Origin: Gaiellasilicea sp963745775
Lineage (GTDB): Bacteria > Actinomycetota > Thermoleophilia > Gaiellales > Gaiellaceae
NCBI GenBank assembly: GCA_963745775.1
Contig: CAVUYY010000015.1
Location: 1 to 64,000, forward strand
Length of the DNA stretch: 64,000 bases
Direction of reading: 5' to 3'
Part shown: piece after piece, positions 1-8,966 of the stretch
Numbering within the stretch: position 1 is the first letter of the stretch
How the letters are laid out: each line of letters opens with the position of its first letter
Position numbers and translations under genes: made by a program
The notes under the pieces: model-generated
Databases searched by the model: none
Told to the model about the DNA's origin: nothing
What the model saw: only the letters and a program-made list of their open reading frames with translations

Positions 1-734
1 GCTACGACTCGAGCGGCTTTCCGCCGTTCGCCGTCACGGTCGACATCGTGATCCTGACGATGGCCGGGGGGCTGCTCCAGGCTCTGCTCGTCCGGCGGGG
101 CGAGGCGCCGTTCGAGGGGATGTGGGCGACGCCGGGCGGTTTCAAGCGGCCGGACGAGACGCTGGACGCGGCGGCGAGGCGCGAGCTCGCCGAGGAGACC
201 GGCGTCGACGTGCCCAGCCTGCTGACGCAGTTCGGCGCGTACGGCGATCCCGGCCGCGACCCGCGGATGAACGTCGTCACCGTCGCCTACCTCGCCGTTC
301 TTCGCGACGTCGGCGAGATCGTCGCCGGCACCGACGCGGCGCACGCCGCGCTCGTTCCTGCCTCCGAGATCCTGGAGCAGAGGATCGAGCTCGCCTTCGA
401 CCATCTGCGGATCGTCCGCGACGCGGTCGAGCGCGTCCGGGTCGAGCTCGAGGTCTCGGGCATCGCGACGGCATTCGTCGGCACCACCTTCACGATGGCC
501 GAGCTCCGAGCGGTCTACGAGGCGATCTGGGGCGTGCAGCTCGACGCGGCGAACTTCCGCCGCAGCCTCGTGGGCGAGGGCGCCCGGGGCGAGGGTGGCT
601 GGGTGATCCCGACCGGCCGGACGGCGCGACCCGGCCGGGGCGGCGGCAGGCCCGCGGAGCTCTACCGGGCCGGACGCGCGTGGCAGCACGGCACGCCGAT
701 CCATCGCGGTCAGCGAATCGACGAGAGGAAGTGA
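1..734 (+). CDS. Nudix hydrolase with C-terminal winged-helix region (NrtR-like), 5' end missing
   Basis: The reading frame is already open at base 3 with residues typical of the start of NrtR-type proteins (FPPFAVTVD), so the gene probably begins just outside the window; the GTG at 48 would cut off the first Nudix strand. The Nudix box G-x5-E-x7-REL-x-EE-x-G lies at about bases 135-205. The C-terminal ~75 residues resemble the winged helix of NrtR regulators, which sense NAD-related nucleotides and repress NAD genes. Either a catalytic Nudix enzyme or such a regulator is possible. It ends 4 bp before the next gene on the same strand. Confidence 0.82.
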   Translation, partial: YDSSGFPPFAVTVDIVILTMAGGLLQALLVRRGEAPFEGMWATPGGFKRPDETLDAAARRELAEETGVDVPSLLTQFGAYGDPGRDPRMNVVTVAYLAVLRDVGEIVAGTDAAHAALVPASEILEQRIELAFDHLRIVRDAVERVRVELEVSGIATAFVGTTFTMAELRAVYEAIWGVQLDAANFRRSLVGEGARGEGGWVIPTGRTARPGRGGGRPAELYRAGRAWQHGTPIHRGQRIDERK

Positions 735-738
735 GCGC

Positions 739-1752
739 ATGAGAGCCGTCGTCCACGATCGGTACGGACCTCCGGAGGTGCTGCGCGTCGACGAGGTCGA
801 GCAGCCCGTGCCGGCCGACGACGAGGTGCTCGTCAGAGTCCTCGCCTCGACGGTCACGCGCGGGGACGCCTTGGGCGTGCGCAGCGAGGAGTACCAGTTC
901 ACGCGCGTCTTCACCGGCATTCGCCGCCCGAGGCGGACAGGCATCGGCACGGAGTTCGCGGGCGTCGTCGAGGAGGTCGGAGCGGCCGTGACCGAGCTCC
1001 ACGTCGGCGACGAGGTGTTCGGCGTCGCGAGTGGAGCGAATGCGGAGTACGTGACCGTTCGCGAGAGCGGGGCGATCGCGCCGAAGCCGCCAGGGCTGAC
1101 GTTCGACGAGGCGGCGGCGGTTCCCGACGGCTCGCTCCTCGCGCTGACCTGCCTGCGGCCGGGGTCGCCGCTCCAACAGAAGAGCGTCCTCGTCTACGGC
1201 GCCGCGGGATCGGTTGGCACGGCTGCGGTTCAGTTGCTCGCCCATCACTTCGAGGCGGACGTGACGGCGGTGTGCGACACGAAGGACGTGGACGTCGTAC
1301 GGGCGCTCGGCGCGCGCGACGTCCTCGACCGCTTCGCCGAGGACTTCACGACGAACGGCGAGACCTACGACGTGATCTTCGACGCGGTCGGCAAGCACTC
1401 GTTTCGCCGCTGTCGCAGCTCCCTGAAGCCCGGCGGGATCTACATCTCGATGGATCTCGGGTTCCTGTACCACGTGCCGCTCCTCGGTCTCGTCACCCGC
1501 TTCGTCGGGAGCAGACGGGCGACGCTCGGGATCGGCCGCTATCGCAAGGAGGACCTCCTGCTCGTCAAGGAGCTCGTGGAAGCGGGGAAGTACCGGCCCG
1601 TGATCGACCGGACCTACGCGCTCGACGAGGTCGTCGAGGCGACTCGCTACGTCGAGACCGGCCAGAAGACCGGCAACGTCGTGCTCCGCGTCGCTGCGAC
1701 CCGCGAAGAGGACGTACCGGGCGCGCCCCGACGGCTCGAGGCTTCATTTTGA
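739..1752 (+). CDS. MDR-family NAD(P)H quinone oxidoreductase / alcohol dehydrogenase-like protein
   Basis: A 337-residue medium-chain dehydrogenase/reductase. The N-terminal GroES-like domain begins MRAVVHDRYGPPEVL, and the Rossmann motif appears as VYGAAGSVGTAAVQ near residue 153. No structural-zinc cysteine cluster is visible, which favours the zinc-independent quinone oxidoreductase branch that moves hydride from NAD(P)H to quinones or enones. The length is normal for the family. It follows the Nudix gene by 4 bp and is probably co-transcribed; the substrate cannot be told from sequence. Confidence 0.85.
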   Translation: MRAVVHDRYGPPEVLRVDEVEQPVPADDEVLVRVLASTVTRGDALGVRSEEYQFTRVFTGIRRPRRTGIGTEFAGVVEEVGAAVTELHVGDEVFGVASGANAEYVTVRESGAIAPKPPGLTFDEAAAVPDGSLLALTCLRPGSPLQQKSVLVYGAAGSVGTAAVQLLAHHFEADVTAVCDTKDVDVVRALGARDVLDRFAEDFTTNGETYDVIFDAVGKHSFRRCRSSLKPGGIYISMDLGFLYHVPLLGLVTRFVGSRRATLGIGRYRKEDLLLVKELVEAGKYRPVIDRTYALDEVVEATRYVETGQKTGNVVLRVAATREEDVPGAPRRLEASF

Positions 1753-1758
1753 ACGGCC

Positions 1759-2787
1759 TCAGAGGATGAGCTGGCTGTCGCCGAACTCGTGCCAGCGGTA
1801 GCCGCGCTGGACGGCGGCTCGGTAGCTCAAGTCGAGCAGCTTCTCGCCGGCGGCTGCACGGAGCAGGTCGAGATGCGACGACTCGGCCTCGTGCAGGCCA
1901 GTGAGCAGGCCGTCCACGGCCCAGAGCCCGCGCTCCGGGGTGACGACGAGATTCGTCCAGCCCTCGCCGGCGACCACGGTGCCGTCCGGTCGAGCCGTGG
2001 TCTCGAGCGCGCGGACGACGGTCGTTCCCGTCGCGACGACGCGTCCGCCCCAGCCGCGGACGGCGTTCACGAGCCGCGCGGTCTGCTCCGGAACGCGGTA
2101 TCGCTCGGGGTACGGTCGCTCGTGGCTCTCCTGGGAGGAGACGCCGGTGTGCAGCGTGATGGGAGCGACGAGGACGCCACCGGCGACGAGCCGGGTGACG
2201 AGCTCGGCCGTGAACGGGCGGCCGGCGCTCGCCATCTCGGCGCTCCCGGGCTCCGTCGCGTAGACGTTCTGGTAGGCGGAGAGCGGCCAGCTGCGCGGCA
2301 CGTAGCGGTAACGGATCGGCCGGCCGTGCTCGGCGAGAAACGCCTCGACCCCGACGGGGAGCTCGAGCCGCGCGAGCCAGAGCCGCGCTGCTGAATAGGG
2401 GGCGACGATCTCGGCATGGGCGCCGCCGGGGAGTGCGAGCCGCTCGCCGACCTCGACGGCGCCGAACGGGTCGTCGCCCGAACGGAGCTCCACGATCCAG
2501 TAGTGCTCGGGATCGCGATCCTGCGCCGGCGTCGAGAGTCGAAGCTCGAGCACTGCGCCATCGGTGCGTGTAACCGGCAGCGCGGCGGCGAGCGTGGCGG
2601 ACGTGTTGACGACGACGAGATCGCCGGCGCGCAGGAACCGCGGCAGCTCGGCGAAGCGGCTGTGGAGGACGACGCCGGTGGCGCGATCGCTGACGAGCAG
2701 GCGCACGTCGTCGCGGCTCCGTCCACTCGCCTCCGGCGGCTCGTGGGCCTCGAGCCGCTTCGGCAGCTCGAACGCGAGCGAGGTCAC
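1759..2787 (-). CDS. queA: S-adenosylmethionine:tRNA ribosyltransferase-isomerase (QueA)
   Basis: QueA transfers and isomerises the ribosyl part of SAM onto preQ1-tRNA to make epoxyqueuosine, in the cytoplasm. The 342-residue product starts VTSLAFELPKRL and carries family blocks such as LLVSDR, FLRAGDLVVVN and ITLHTGVSSQ. The GTG at 2787 is chosen because it gives family length and overlaps the upstream SDR stop by 4 bp (GTGA). The open frame continues upstream, but only as an antisense shadow of the SDR gene. No other queuosine genes are in the window. Confidence 0.92.
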   Translation of the reverse strand: MTSLAFELPKRLEAHEPPEASGRSRDDVRLLVSDRATGVVLHSRFAELPRFLRAGDLVVVNTSATLAAALPVTRTDGAVLELRLSTPAQDRDPEHYWIVELRSGDDPFGAVEVGERLALPGGAHAEIVAPYSAARLWLARLELPVGVEAFLAEHGRPIRYRYVPRSWPLSAYQNVYATEPGSAEMASAGRPFTAELVTRLVAGGVLVAPITLHTGVSSQESHERPYPERYRVPEQTARLVNAVRGWGGRVVATGTTVVRALETTARPDGTVVAGEGWTNLVVTPERGLWAVDGLLTGLHEAESSHLDLLRAAAGEKLLDLSYRAAVQRGYRWHEFGDSQLIL

Positions 2788-3470
2788 GCCGCGACCTCTG
2801 CGAGCTCTCTCGCGCGGTAGAGGCCGCTCGGCAAGTCGCCCTCGATCAGCGCGAGGAAGCCTGGCACGCTCTCCTCCGGCAACGGCCGGTCGGAGATGTC
2901 CTCGCCGGGAAAGGCGTCCTGCTGCATCTGGGTGCGCATGTCCCCGGGATCGACCGCGTAGGCGCGGAGGCCCGGATTCTCGACCCCGAGCACCGCCGTG
3001 AGGTGAGCGAGCGCGGCCTTCGACGAGCCGTAGCCGCCCCAGCCCTCGTACGCCTCGACGGCGGCGTCGGAGCTGACGTTGACGATCCGCGCTCCCTCGC
3101 CGAAGCGCGGCAGCGCGAGCTGGACGAGGGCGAGCGGCGCGACCACGTTCACCTCGTACACGTGCCGCAGCGCCTCGAGCCCGTAGTCGCCGAGCGCCGG
3201 TAGCGGCCCAGGCGGTGGCGGTGGGCCGAGAGTGCTGGCGTTGTTGACGAGCAGGTCGATCGGAGCTCCCGCCGCGTCGACGAGCCGCGCGCGATGCTCC
3301 GGATCGGCGACGTCGCCCGCAATCGGGACGACCCCGTCGAGGCCGGCGACGGCGCGCTCGAGCGCATCCGCGTCGCGCGCGTCCACGACGAGCCGCCAGC
3401 CGCGCTCGGCGAGCGCGCGCGTGAGCGCGAGCCCGAGCCCGCGAGAGGCGCCGGTGACGATCCCGTTCAC
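2784..3470 (-). CDS. Short-chain dehydrogenase/reductase (SDR)
   Basis: A 228-residue classical SDR with the cofactor motif TGASRGLG at residues 6-13, NNAS near residue 76 and the catalytic Y-x3-K as YGSSK. A serine-rich VNVSSDA block precedes the tyrosine. Such enzymes are cytoplasmic NAD(P)-dependent oxidoreductases; the substrate is unknown. It starts with GTG at 3470, directly after the stop of the upstream DUF5519-like gene, and overlaps queA at its end, so the three minus-strand genes look like one transcription unit. Confidence 0.88.
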   Translation of the reverse strand: MNGIVTGASRGLGLALTRALAERGWRLVVDARDADALERAVAGLDGVVPIAGDVADPEHRARLVDAAGAPIDLLVNNASTLGPPPPPGPLPALGDYGLEALRHVYEVNVVAPLALVQLALPRFGEGARIVNVSSDAAVEAYEGWGGYGSSKAALAHLTAVLGVENPGLRAYAVDPGDMRTQMQQDAFPGEDISDRPLPEESVPGFLALIEGDLPSGLYRARELAEVAA

Positions 3471-3807
3471 TCAGGCCGCCTCGGCCGGGACGCCGTGACG
3501 CTCGACGACTCGGTCGTAGTTCAGCCGCAGCAGCGCGATCGCGTCGCGCACGTCGGCCTCGTTCTCGAGCCGCCTGCGACGCGTAGCCCGGCTTGCCGGG
3601 AAAGACCGGGTGGTAGTCGATCCGGCCCTGCTCCTTCAGCTCGGCCCACACCGCCTTCGGAAAGCCGATGTGGAGCGCGTGGTCGCCGTGGAGGTGGCCG
3701 ATCTCCTTCCGGCCGACCGTGAAGCCGTACTCGCCGCGGCTGCCGTAGCCCGCCTCGACGCCCGGCCACGCGGTGACCGCGGCCGTGATCTGCTCGCTTG
3801 CCGTCAT
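3471..3807 (-). CDS. DUF5519 (luciferase-family) protein, frameshifted
   Basis: The ATG at 3807 follows a GAGGAG ribosome site. The N-terminal ~75 residues (EYGFTVGRKEIGHLHGDH, then FPGKPGYAS) match my memory of the DUF5519 'luciferase family' group, whose function is unknown. Near base 3585 one extra base breaks the frame. Removing it restores RRLENEADVRDAI and RLNYDRVVERHGV and a stop at 3471, touching the SDR start. The span is 337 nt, or 3n+1, as expected for a single insertion. About 112 residues when corrected. Confidence 0.7.
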
Positions 3808-3879
3808 CGTGGTGCTCCTCTCGTTCGCTGTCCTCCAGGATCGCCGCGGCCGGGTCTCGGCCGCCAGGCGCAATTGGTC

Positions 3880-4527
3880 CTAGGACCGGGGAACGAGACC
3901 CGCCCGAACGGCGAGCACGGCCGCCTGCGTGCGATCGGTGACGCCGAGCTTCGCGAGCACGTGGGAGACGTGGGTCTTGACGGTCTTCTCGGCGAGCTCC
4001 AGCTCGCGGGCGATCAGCTTGTTCGGGAAGCCTCGCCCGATCAGGATCAGCACCTCGCGCTCGCGCGGGGTGAGCCGGTCGAGCGGCTCCTCGCCGCCGT
4101 CGGCCGAGAGCGTCTCGACGAGCCGGGCGGCGACGACGGGATCGATCAGCGTCTCGCCGGCGTAGGCGAGCCGAACCGCTCGCGCCAGCTCCTGCGGCCG
4201 GGCGTTCTTGAGCAGGTAGCCGGCCGCGCCGGCTCGGAGCGCCGGGAGCAGCTTGTCGTCGTCGAGGAAGCTCGTGAGGACGAGTCACGCGCGCGGCCGG
4301 CACGCGCTCACGCAGGATTCGCATCGCAGAGAGGCCGTCGAGCCGTGGCATGACGAGGTCGAGCACGATCACGTCCGGATCAAGAAGCGTGGCCACCTCG
4401 ATCGCCTCGCGCCCGTCCGCTGCCTCGCCGACGACCTCGATGCCTTCCTGGAGCTCGAGGAAGGCGCGCAGTCCTTCGCGGACGACCGCGTGGTCGTCGG
4501 CGATCAGGACGCGGATCGCTCAGCCAT
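3880..4527 (-). CDS. NarL/FixJ-family response regulator, two indels
   Basis: Cytoplasmic DNA-binding response regulator partnered with the kinase just upstream. The receiver domain shows LIADDHAVVREGL, the phospho-acceptor in VIVLDLVMPRLDG, and a C-terminal LuxR helix-turn-helix (LTPREREVL, then LAEKTVKTHVSHVL). The start is inferred at the ATG overlapping the kinase stop (MAER...); one base is missing between GAGCG and ATCCGC. Near base 4280 one extra base interrupts the receiver before LVLTSFLDDDK. With both corrected the protein is about 215 residues, normal for the family. Confidence 0.8.
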
Positions 4528-5655
4528 CGTCGAGCTCCAGCCTCACCGTCGTTCCCCGCCCGGGCGCGGAGCTGATCGCGAGCCGCCCGCCGAGCCGCTC
4601 GGCGCGCTCCTGCATCGAGGTCAGCCCGAGACTCCTTGCTCTCGTCTCGCCGCCGTCCGGGTCGAAGCCGACGCCGTCGTCCTCGACCTCGAGCACGAGA
4701 CGGCCGTCCTCGGCGCCCAGCCGGACGCCGATCCGGGTCGCGCCGGCGTGCTTGATCGCGTTCTGGAGCGCCTCCTGCGCGATCCGGAGCACCTCGCGGT
4801 CACGCGGCGGATCCGGAGCGCCGGCTCATCGGACAGGTCGAGCTCGAGCTCGTGCGGCCCGAGCCGGCGCAGCAGCTCCACGTGCTTGCGAAGCGCGTCC
4901 GCAAGGCCGTCCCGCTCGAGCTCCGGCGGACGAAGCTCGAAGACGAGCGAGCGGAGCTCCTCGAGCGCCTCTTGCGCAAGCGACTGGAGCCTCGCCACCT
5001 GATCGCGTGCCGCTGCCGGATCGCGCTCGAGCAGCGTCGCCGCGGCTTCGGCGCCGAGCACGAGCCCGAAGAGCTTCTGGCTGACCGCGTCGTGGAGGTC
5101 GAGCGCCAGCCGGTTCCGCTCCGCGACGATCGAGAGCTCGCGCGTCTGCTCGTGCAGCCGCGCGTTCGCGATCGCGATGGCGGCATGGGCGGCGAGAAGC
5201 CCGATCAGCTCCTCGTCCTCGTCTGTGAAGTCGTCCGCGTCGAGCTTCTCCGTCAGGTAGAAGGCGCCGATCACGCCGGTCGGCGAGACGATCGGGACGC
5301 CGAGGAAGGAGCGCATGTCGGGGTGCGCGGGCGGCCACCAACCACGGAAGCGCGGGTGCTCGTGGATGTCGCGCGTGCGATAGGGCGTGTCCGCGTCGAG
5401 CATCGCGCCCAGGACGCCGTGCTGCCGCGGCAGCGGCCCGAGCGAGGCGATCAGCCCGTCGCTCATCCCCGACGTCAGGAAGCGCCGGAAACCGCCCTCG
5501 CCGTCCGGGAGCCCGAGCGCCGCGTAGCGCGCTCCGGCCAGCTCGCGCGCGCTGTCGACGAGGCGCTGCAGGACCTCGTCCACCGAGAGCCCCGCCGCGA
5601 CCGCCAGGACGGCGTCGCTGACGGCTCGGAGCGTCGGGTTCAGCCCTCCGGTCAT
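4520..5655 (-). CDS. GAF-domain NarL-type sensor histidine kinase, one indel
   Basis: Predicted cytoplasmic kinase: a GAF domain at about residues 20-175, a HisKA_3 dimerisation block with RNRLALDLHDAVSQKL (phospho-His near residue 198), and a HATPase domain ending GRGTTVRLELDDG. No membrane segment is seen, so the signal should be cytoplasmic. A missing base near 4800 splits the protein after the dimerisation region; restoring it joins PPRDREVLRIAQEAL in one frame. Its stop overlaps the regulator's ATG, indicating a translationally coupled pair. Confidence 0.83.
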
Positions 5656-5754
5656 CCGTTCGGACGATAGACCTCCGAGCCACGTCCTCCGCGGACGCGT
5701 CCCGCAACTCGATCCTGTTTACACGACGAGCGTCGCGTCGTACCATCGAGGCCA

Positions 5755-6696
5755 GTGATCGCCCAGTCCCGCCCGGCGCTTGCGCTCGCGGCGGCGGTTG
5801 CGGTCCTGCTCGTCGGCGGCACGGCGGGAGCCACCACCGCACCCGGAGCGGTCGAGCGCGCTCTGACCGTCACGGTCCGGGGCGCGGGGTCGGTGACGAT
5901 CGAGCCGCCGGGAATCGTTTGCGAGGACCATCTGTCGGCGCCGCTACGAACCCGGCACGCGGGTGACGCTGACGCCGCGCGGCGGCCGGCTCGTCTCCTG
6001 GGTAGGGCGCGTGCGAGAACGCGGAGAAAGACCTGCGTACTAACGCTCGATACGGACACGAGGGTTCGGGCGGTCTTCGTCGTGGAAGTGACGCCACCGC
6101 CGTTGACCACAGACCCGCCGCCGGTGCACACAGACCCGCTCGAGAAAGCGCTCGGCCGCCTCCGCCCGGCGAGCGTCGCCTTCAACACGCCGACCACGCT
6201 CCGCCTCGGCGAGTCGACCGAGATCCAGCTCCTGCTCTCGATCCGCGAGCCGCTCGCGAGGCTCGAGAAGCAGATCGCCGAGATCGGCGAGATCGAGGGC
6301 GCCACAGTGCGTGTCTCCGACGACATGGAGGCGCGCTTGACCGGTCCCGGCTTCGAGATCGAGGCGATCAGCGATCCCCGCCAGCTGGTCGTCGAGAGCG
6401 AGACCACCGGCTGGAAGTGGGAGATCGAAGCCACCGAGACCGGGAGGCATCGCCTGCACCTGACGCTGACCGCGTTCATCGAGGTCGACGGGGAGCGCCG
6501 CGCGCGAACGGTGCAGACGTTCGAGCGGACGCTCGTGATCGACGTGACGTGGACGAGCCGCGTCTCCGGCTTCGTCGACGACAACTGGCAGTGGCTCTGG
6601 AGCGCGATCCTCGTTCCCGTCGGCTTGTGGGTGCTTCAGCGCCGGCGCCGCACGGCAGCGTCAGAGCCAGGGTCGGGCGCGCCGGCTCACGACTGA
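5755..6696 (+). CDS. Secreted, membrane-anchored protein with an InlB-type B repeat
   Basis: A GTG start, an N-terminal signal segment (residues ~5-28) and a C-terminal TM helix (near WLWSAILVPVGLWVL) followed by an RRRR stop-transfer patch suggest a surface protein anchored with its bulk outside. Residues ~38-105 read as a divergent InlB B repeat (VTVRGAGSVTIEPPGIVC) once about three small indels between 5930 and 6035 are allowed for; these recover YEPGTRVTLTP and WVGACENAEKTC. They cancel, so the open frame survives with a scrambled middle. The function of the rest is unknown. Confidence 0.65.
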   Translation: MIAQSRPALALAAAVAVLLVGGTAGATTAPGAVERALTVTVRGAGSVTIEPPGIVCEDHLSAPLRTRHAGDADAARRPARLLGRARARTRRKTCVLTLDTDTRVRAVFVVEVTPPPLTTDPPPVHTDPLEKALGRLRPASVAFNTPTTLRLGESTEIQLLLSIREPLARLEKQIAEIGEIEGATVRVSDDMEARLTGPGFEIEAISDPRQLVVESETTGWKWEIEATETGRHRLHLTLTAFIEVDGERRARTVQTFERTLVIDVTWTSRVSGFVDDNWQWLWSAILVPVGLWVLQRRRRTAASEPGSGAPAHD

Positions 6697-7311
6697 ATGG
6701 ACGGATGGAGGAGGGGCACGGCGGACGACGGGCCGGCCCGGAGGACGGCGAGGAGCGACGGTGGCGTGAGCACCCGCGCCTCGCTCCCGCCGGGCCGAGC
6801 GCGCCGCTCCGCATAACCCGACGCCGTCCAGCGCAGCAGCTCGCTGCCGAGGACGAGCCACGGCGCGCCCTCGTCCAGGACGAACGCTCCGTCGGGAAGC
6901 TCGTCGAGCGGCGCGTCGTGCCGTCGCTGGGTGCCGTCCTCGGCCACCCGCTCCTCGTGGAGCTGCGCGTCGATCGCATCGGCGCCGACCTGGCCCGGAT
7001 GGAGCTCGCGCCAGAGCTCGCCGAAGCGGACGTAGTCCTCGCGCCGGCAGAGCGCGCAGGGCCGGTGGCCCGGCGGCGAAGGCCGTCGCCTCGTCGAGGA
7101 AGAAGAGCTCCGTGAAGCGGCCCGGCTGGAGCAGAGGCTCGCGATGCCAGCCGCGGAACTCGAGCCGGCAGGCGATCCAGCGCTTGCCGTTGAAGCGCCG
7201 CCGGATCGTCCCTTCGGCGTCGTGGAGGCAGCCCCGATTGCCGTAGACGAGCCCGCGTCCGGGCTCGGCGACGAGCTCGCTCGTGGGTGTGACGCGATTC
7301 TGGAGCGGCAT
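6687..7311 (-). CDS. Uncharacterised conserved protein with C-x2-C motif, frameshifted
   Basis: The N-terminal frame gives SELVAEPGRGLVYGNRGCLH and FNGKRWIACRLEF. After removing one base near 7075 the frame continues GHRPCALCRREDYVRF and then a C-terminal part containing LGSELLRWTASGY. The GHRPC-x2-C-R stretch resembles a zinc-binding or nuclease-like knuckle, but no enzyme family can be named. The span is 625 nt (3n+1), consistent with one insertion. The C terminus overlaps the convergent InlB-repeat gene by 10 bp. Confidence 0.6.
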
Positions 7312-7317
7312 TCGCAG

Positions 7318-8910
7318 CTAGCGGTCGAGCCGCGTCTCCTCGAGGTCGAGGTCGCGGAGGATCGGGTTCATGATCTCGTCGCCGATCCGGCCGACCCGGC
7401 GCAGCTCCACGAGCGCGCGCCGCTCCGCCTCCAGGAGCTCGCGCCGCAGCCGCTGGTAGTCGGCCGAGCGCTCCTCGATCGCGCCGTCGTCGCCGTCGTC
7501 GAAGCGAGCCGAGAAGCGGCTGAGCCGGAACTCGTACATCCCGCGCAGCCGCTCCACCGTGTCCTCGCGCGCCCAGCCCTCGGGGGCGAGCTCGTCCAGG
7601 CGCGCCAGCCCCGCCTGGGCCGCCTTGACCCTGGCCTTCGCCTCCTCCCGCTCGGCGGCCGCCGCATCCGACTCGAGCCCGAGCACGCGGATTGCGAACG
7701 GGAGCGAAAGACCCTGGCCGACGAGCGTGACGAGGATCACGCAGAAGGCGAGGAAGATGACCAGATCGCGACCCGGAAAGGGAGTTCCGGCGTCGGTCGT
7801 GAAGGGGAGGGCGAGCGCGGCGGCGAGCGAGACCGCCCCGCGCATCCCAGCCCAACCGATCAATGCCGGCGCCTGCCACGGCGGCGACGGATCGCGCTCC
7901 CGGATCCGGCGGCTGAGGCGCCGCGGCAGGTAGGTGGCGGGAAAGACCCAGAGCAGCCGCACGACGATCACGGTCGCGCCGATCGCAGCGCCGTAGCGGA
8001 AGAGCGTCAGCCCGGACGTGCCGTCGAGGTTGTCGAGAATCGCGGGGAGCTGCAGGCCGATCAGGACGAAGAGGACGGCGTTGAGCACGAACGTGCCGAT
8101 CTCCCAGACGGCGTCGCTCTGCAGCCGCACCTCGGCGTTCGTCAGCTCCGGCGTGTGCCAGCCGAGGTAGACCCCTGCGGTCACCGCAGCGAGCACGCCG
8201 GACACGCCCAGCACCTCGGCCGGCAGGAAGGCGAAGTAGCCGGTCATCAGCGAGATCGTGATCTCGACCGGCGGATCGTGGAGCCGGCGGCGAGCCTGGC
8301 GGACCACCCAGCCGACGGCGAGGCCGACGAGCACGCCGCCCACGGCTCCGAGGCCGAAGCGAAGACCGGCACCCCAGAGCGAGAACGAGCCCGAGACGAC
8401 GGCGCCGACCGCGACGCGATACGCGACGAGCGCCGTCGCGTCGTTGACGAGTGACTCGCCCTCGATGATCGCGACGATCCGCCGCGGCACCCCGAGCCGG
8501 CGCGCAATCGCCGTGGCGGCGATCGGATCGGTGGGCGAGACGATCGCCCCGAGCGTGAACGCGGCCGCCCACGGGAGCTCGACCACTTCGTGCGCGACGA
8601 CGGCGACCGAGACCGTCGTGGCGAGCACGAGCCCGATCGCAAGGAGGCCGATCGGCCGGATGTTCGTGCGGAGGTCGCGGAGCGAGGTGAAGAAGGCCGC
8701 GCCGTAGAGGAGCGGCGGCAGGAGGACGACGAGAACGAGGTCGGGCGGCAGCTCGAGGTCCGGGACGCCGGGCGCGAAGCCCGCTGCGAGCCCGCCGAGC
8801 ACGAGCAGGATCGGATACGGCACCTGCACGAACGGCGCGAGCGCGAGCAGCGCCGCGATCGCAGCGAGGAGCGCGAGGAGGACGAACGCATCGTGGTGGT
8901 CGACCCCCAC
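7318..8910 (-). CDS. CPA1-family Na+/H+ antiporter
   Basis: A 530-residue integral membrane protein with about 12 hydrophobic segments in the first ~400 residues and a charged cytoplasmic tail of ~120 residues. Family landmarks are GAIVSPTDPIAATAI and GESLVNDATALV, the proton/sodium-coupling region of CPA1/NhaP exchangers. It exchanges cytoplasmic Na+ or K+ for H+. The frame is intact. It lies 6 bp downstream of the C-x2-C protein start on the same strand side and is divergent from the DUF1206 gene. Confidence 0.93.
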   Translation of the reverse strand: MGVDHHDAFVLLALLAAIAALLALAPFVQVPYPILLVLGGLAAGFAPGVPDLELPPDLVLVVLLPPLLYGAAFFTSLRDLRTNIRPIGLLAIGLVLATTVSVAVVAHEVVELPWAAAFTLGAIVSPTDPIAATAIARRLGVPRRIVAIIEGESLVNDATALVAYRVAVGAVVSGSFSLWGAGLRFGLGAVGGVLVGLAVGWVVRQARRRLHDPPVEITISLMTGYFAFLPAEVLGVSGVLAAVTAGVYLGWHTPELTNAEVRLQSDAVWEIGTFVLNAVLFVLIGLQLPAILDNLDGTSGLTLFRYGAAIGATVIVVRLLWVFPATYLPRRLSRRIRERDPSPPWQAPALIGWAGMRGAVSLAAALALPFTTDAGTPFPGRDLVIFLAFCVILVTLVGQGLSLPFAIRVLGLESDAAAAEREEAKARVKAAQAGLARLDELAPEGWAREDTVERLRGMYEFRLSRFSARFDDGDDGAIEERSADYQRLRRELLEAERRALVELRRVGRIGDEIMNPILRDLDLEETRLDR

Positions 8911-8966
8911 GAACCGAGCGTAGTGGAGCGATGCTTGTCGGCCGTCGATCCGGGAAGATGCGAGCG

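Noticed and set aside
1759..3873. A 704-residue minus-strand open frame spanning queA and upstream sequence
   Set aside because: Only the last 342 codons resemble QueA; the upstream part is an antisense shadow of the SDR gene plus the out-of-frame DUF5519-like start. High GC produces many such long frames.
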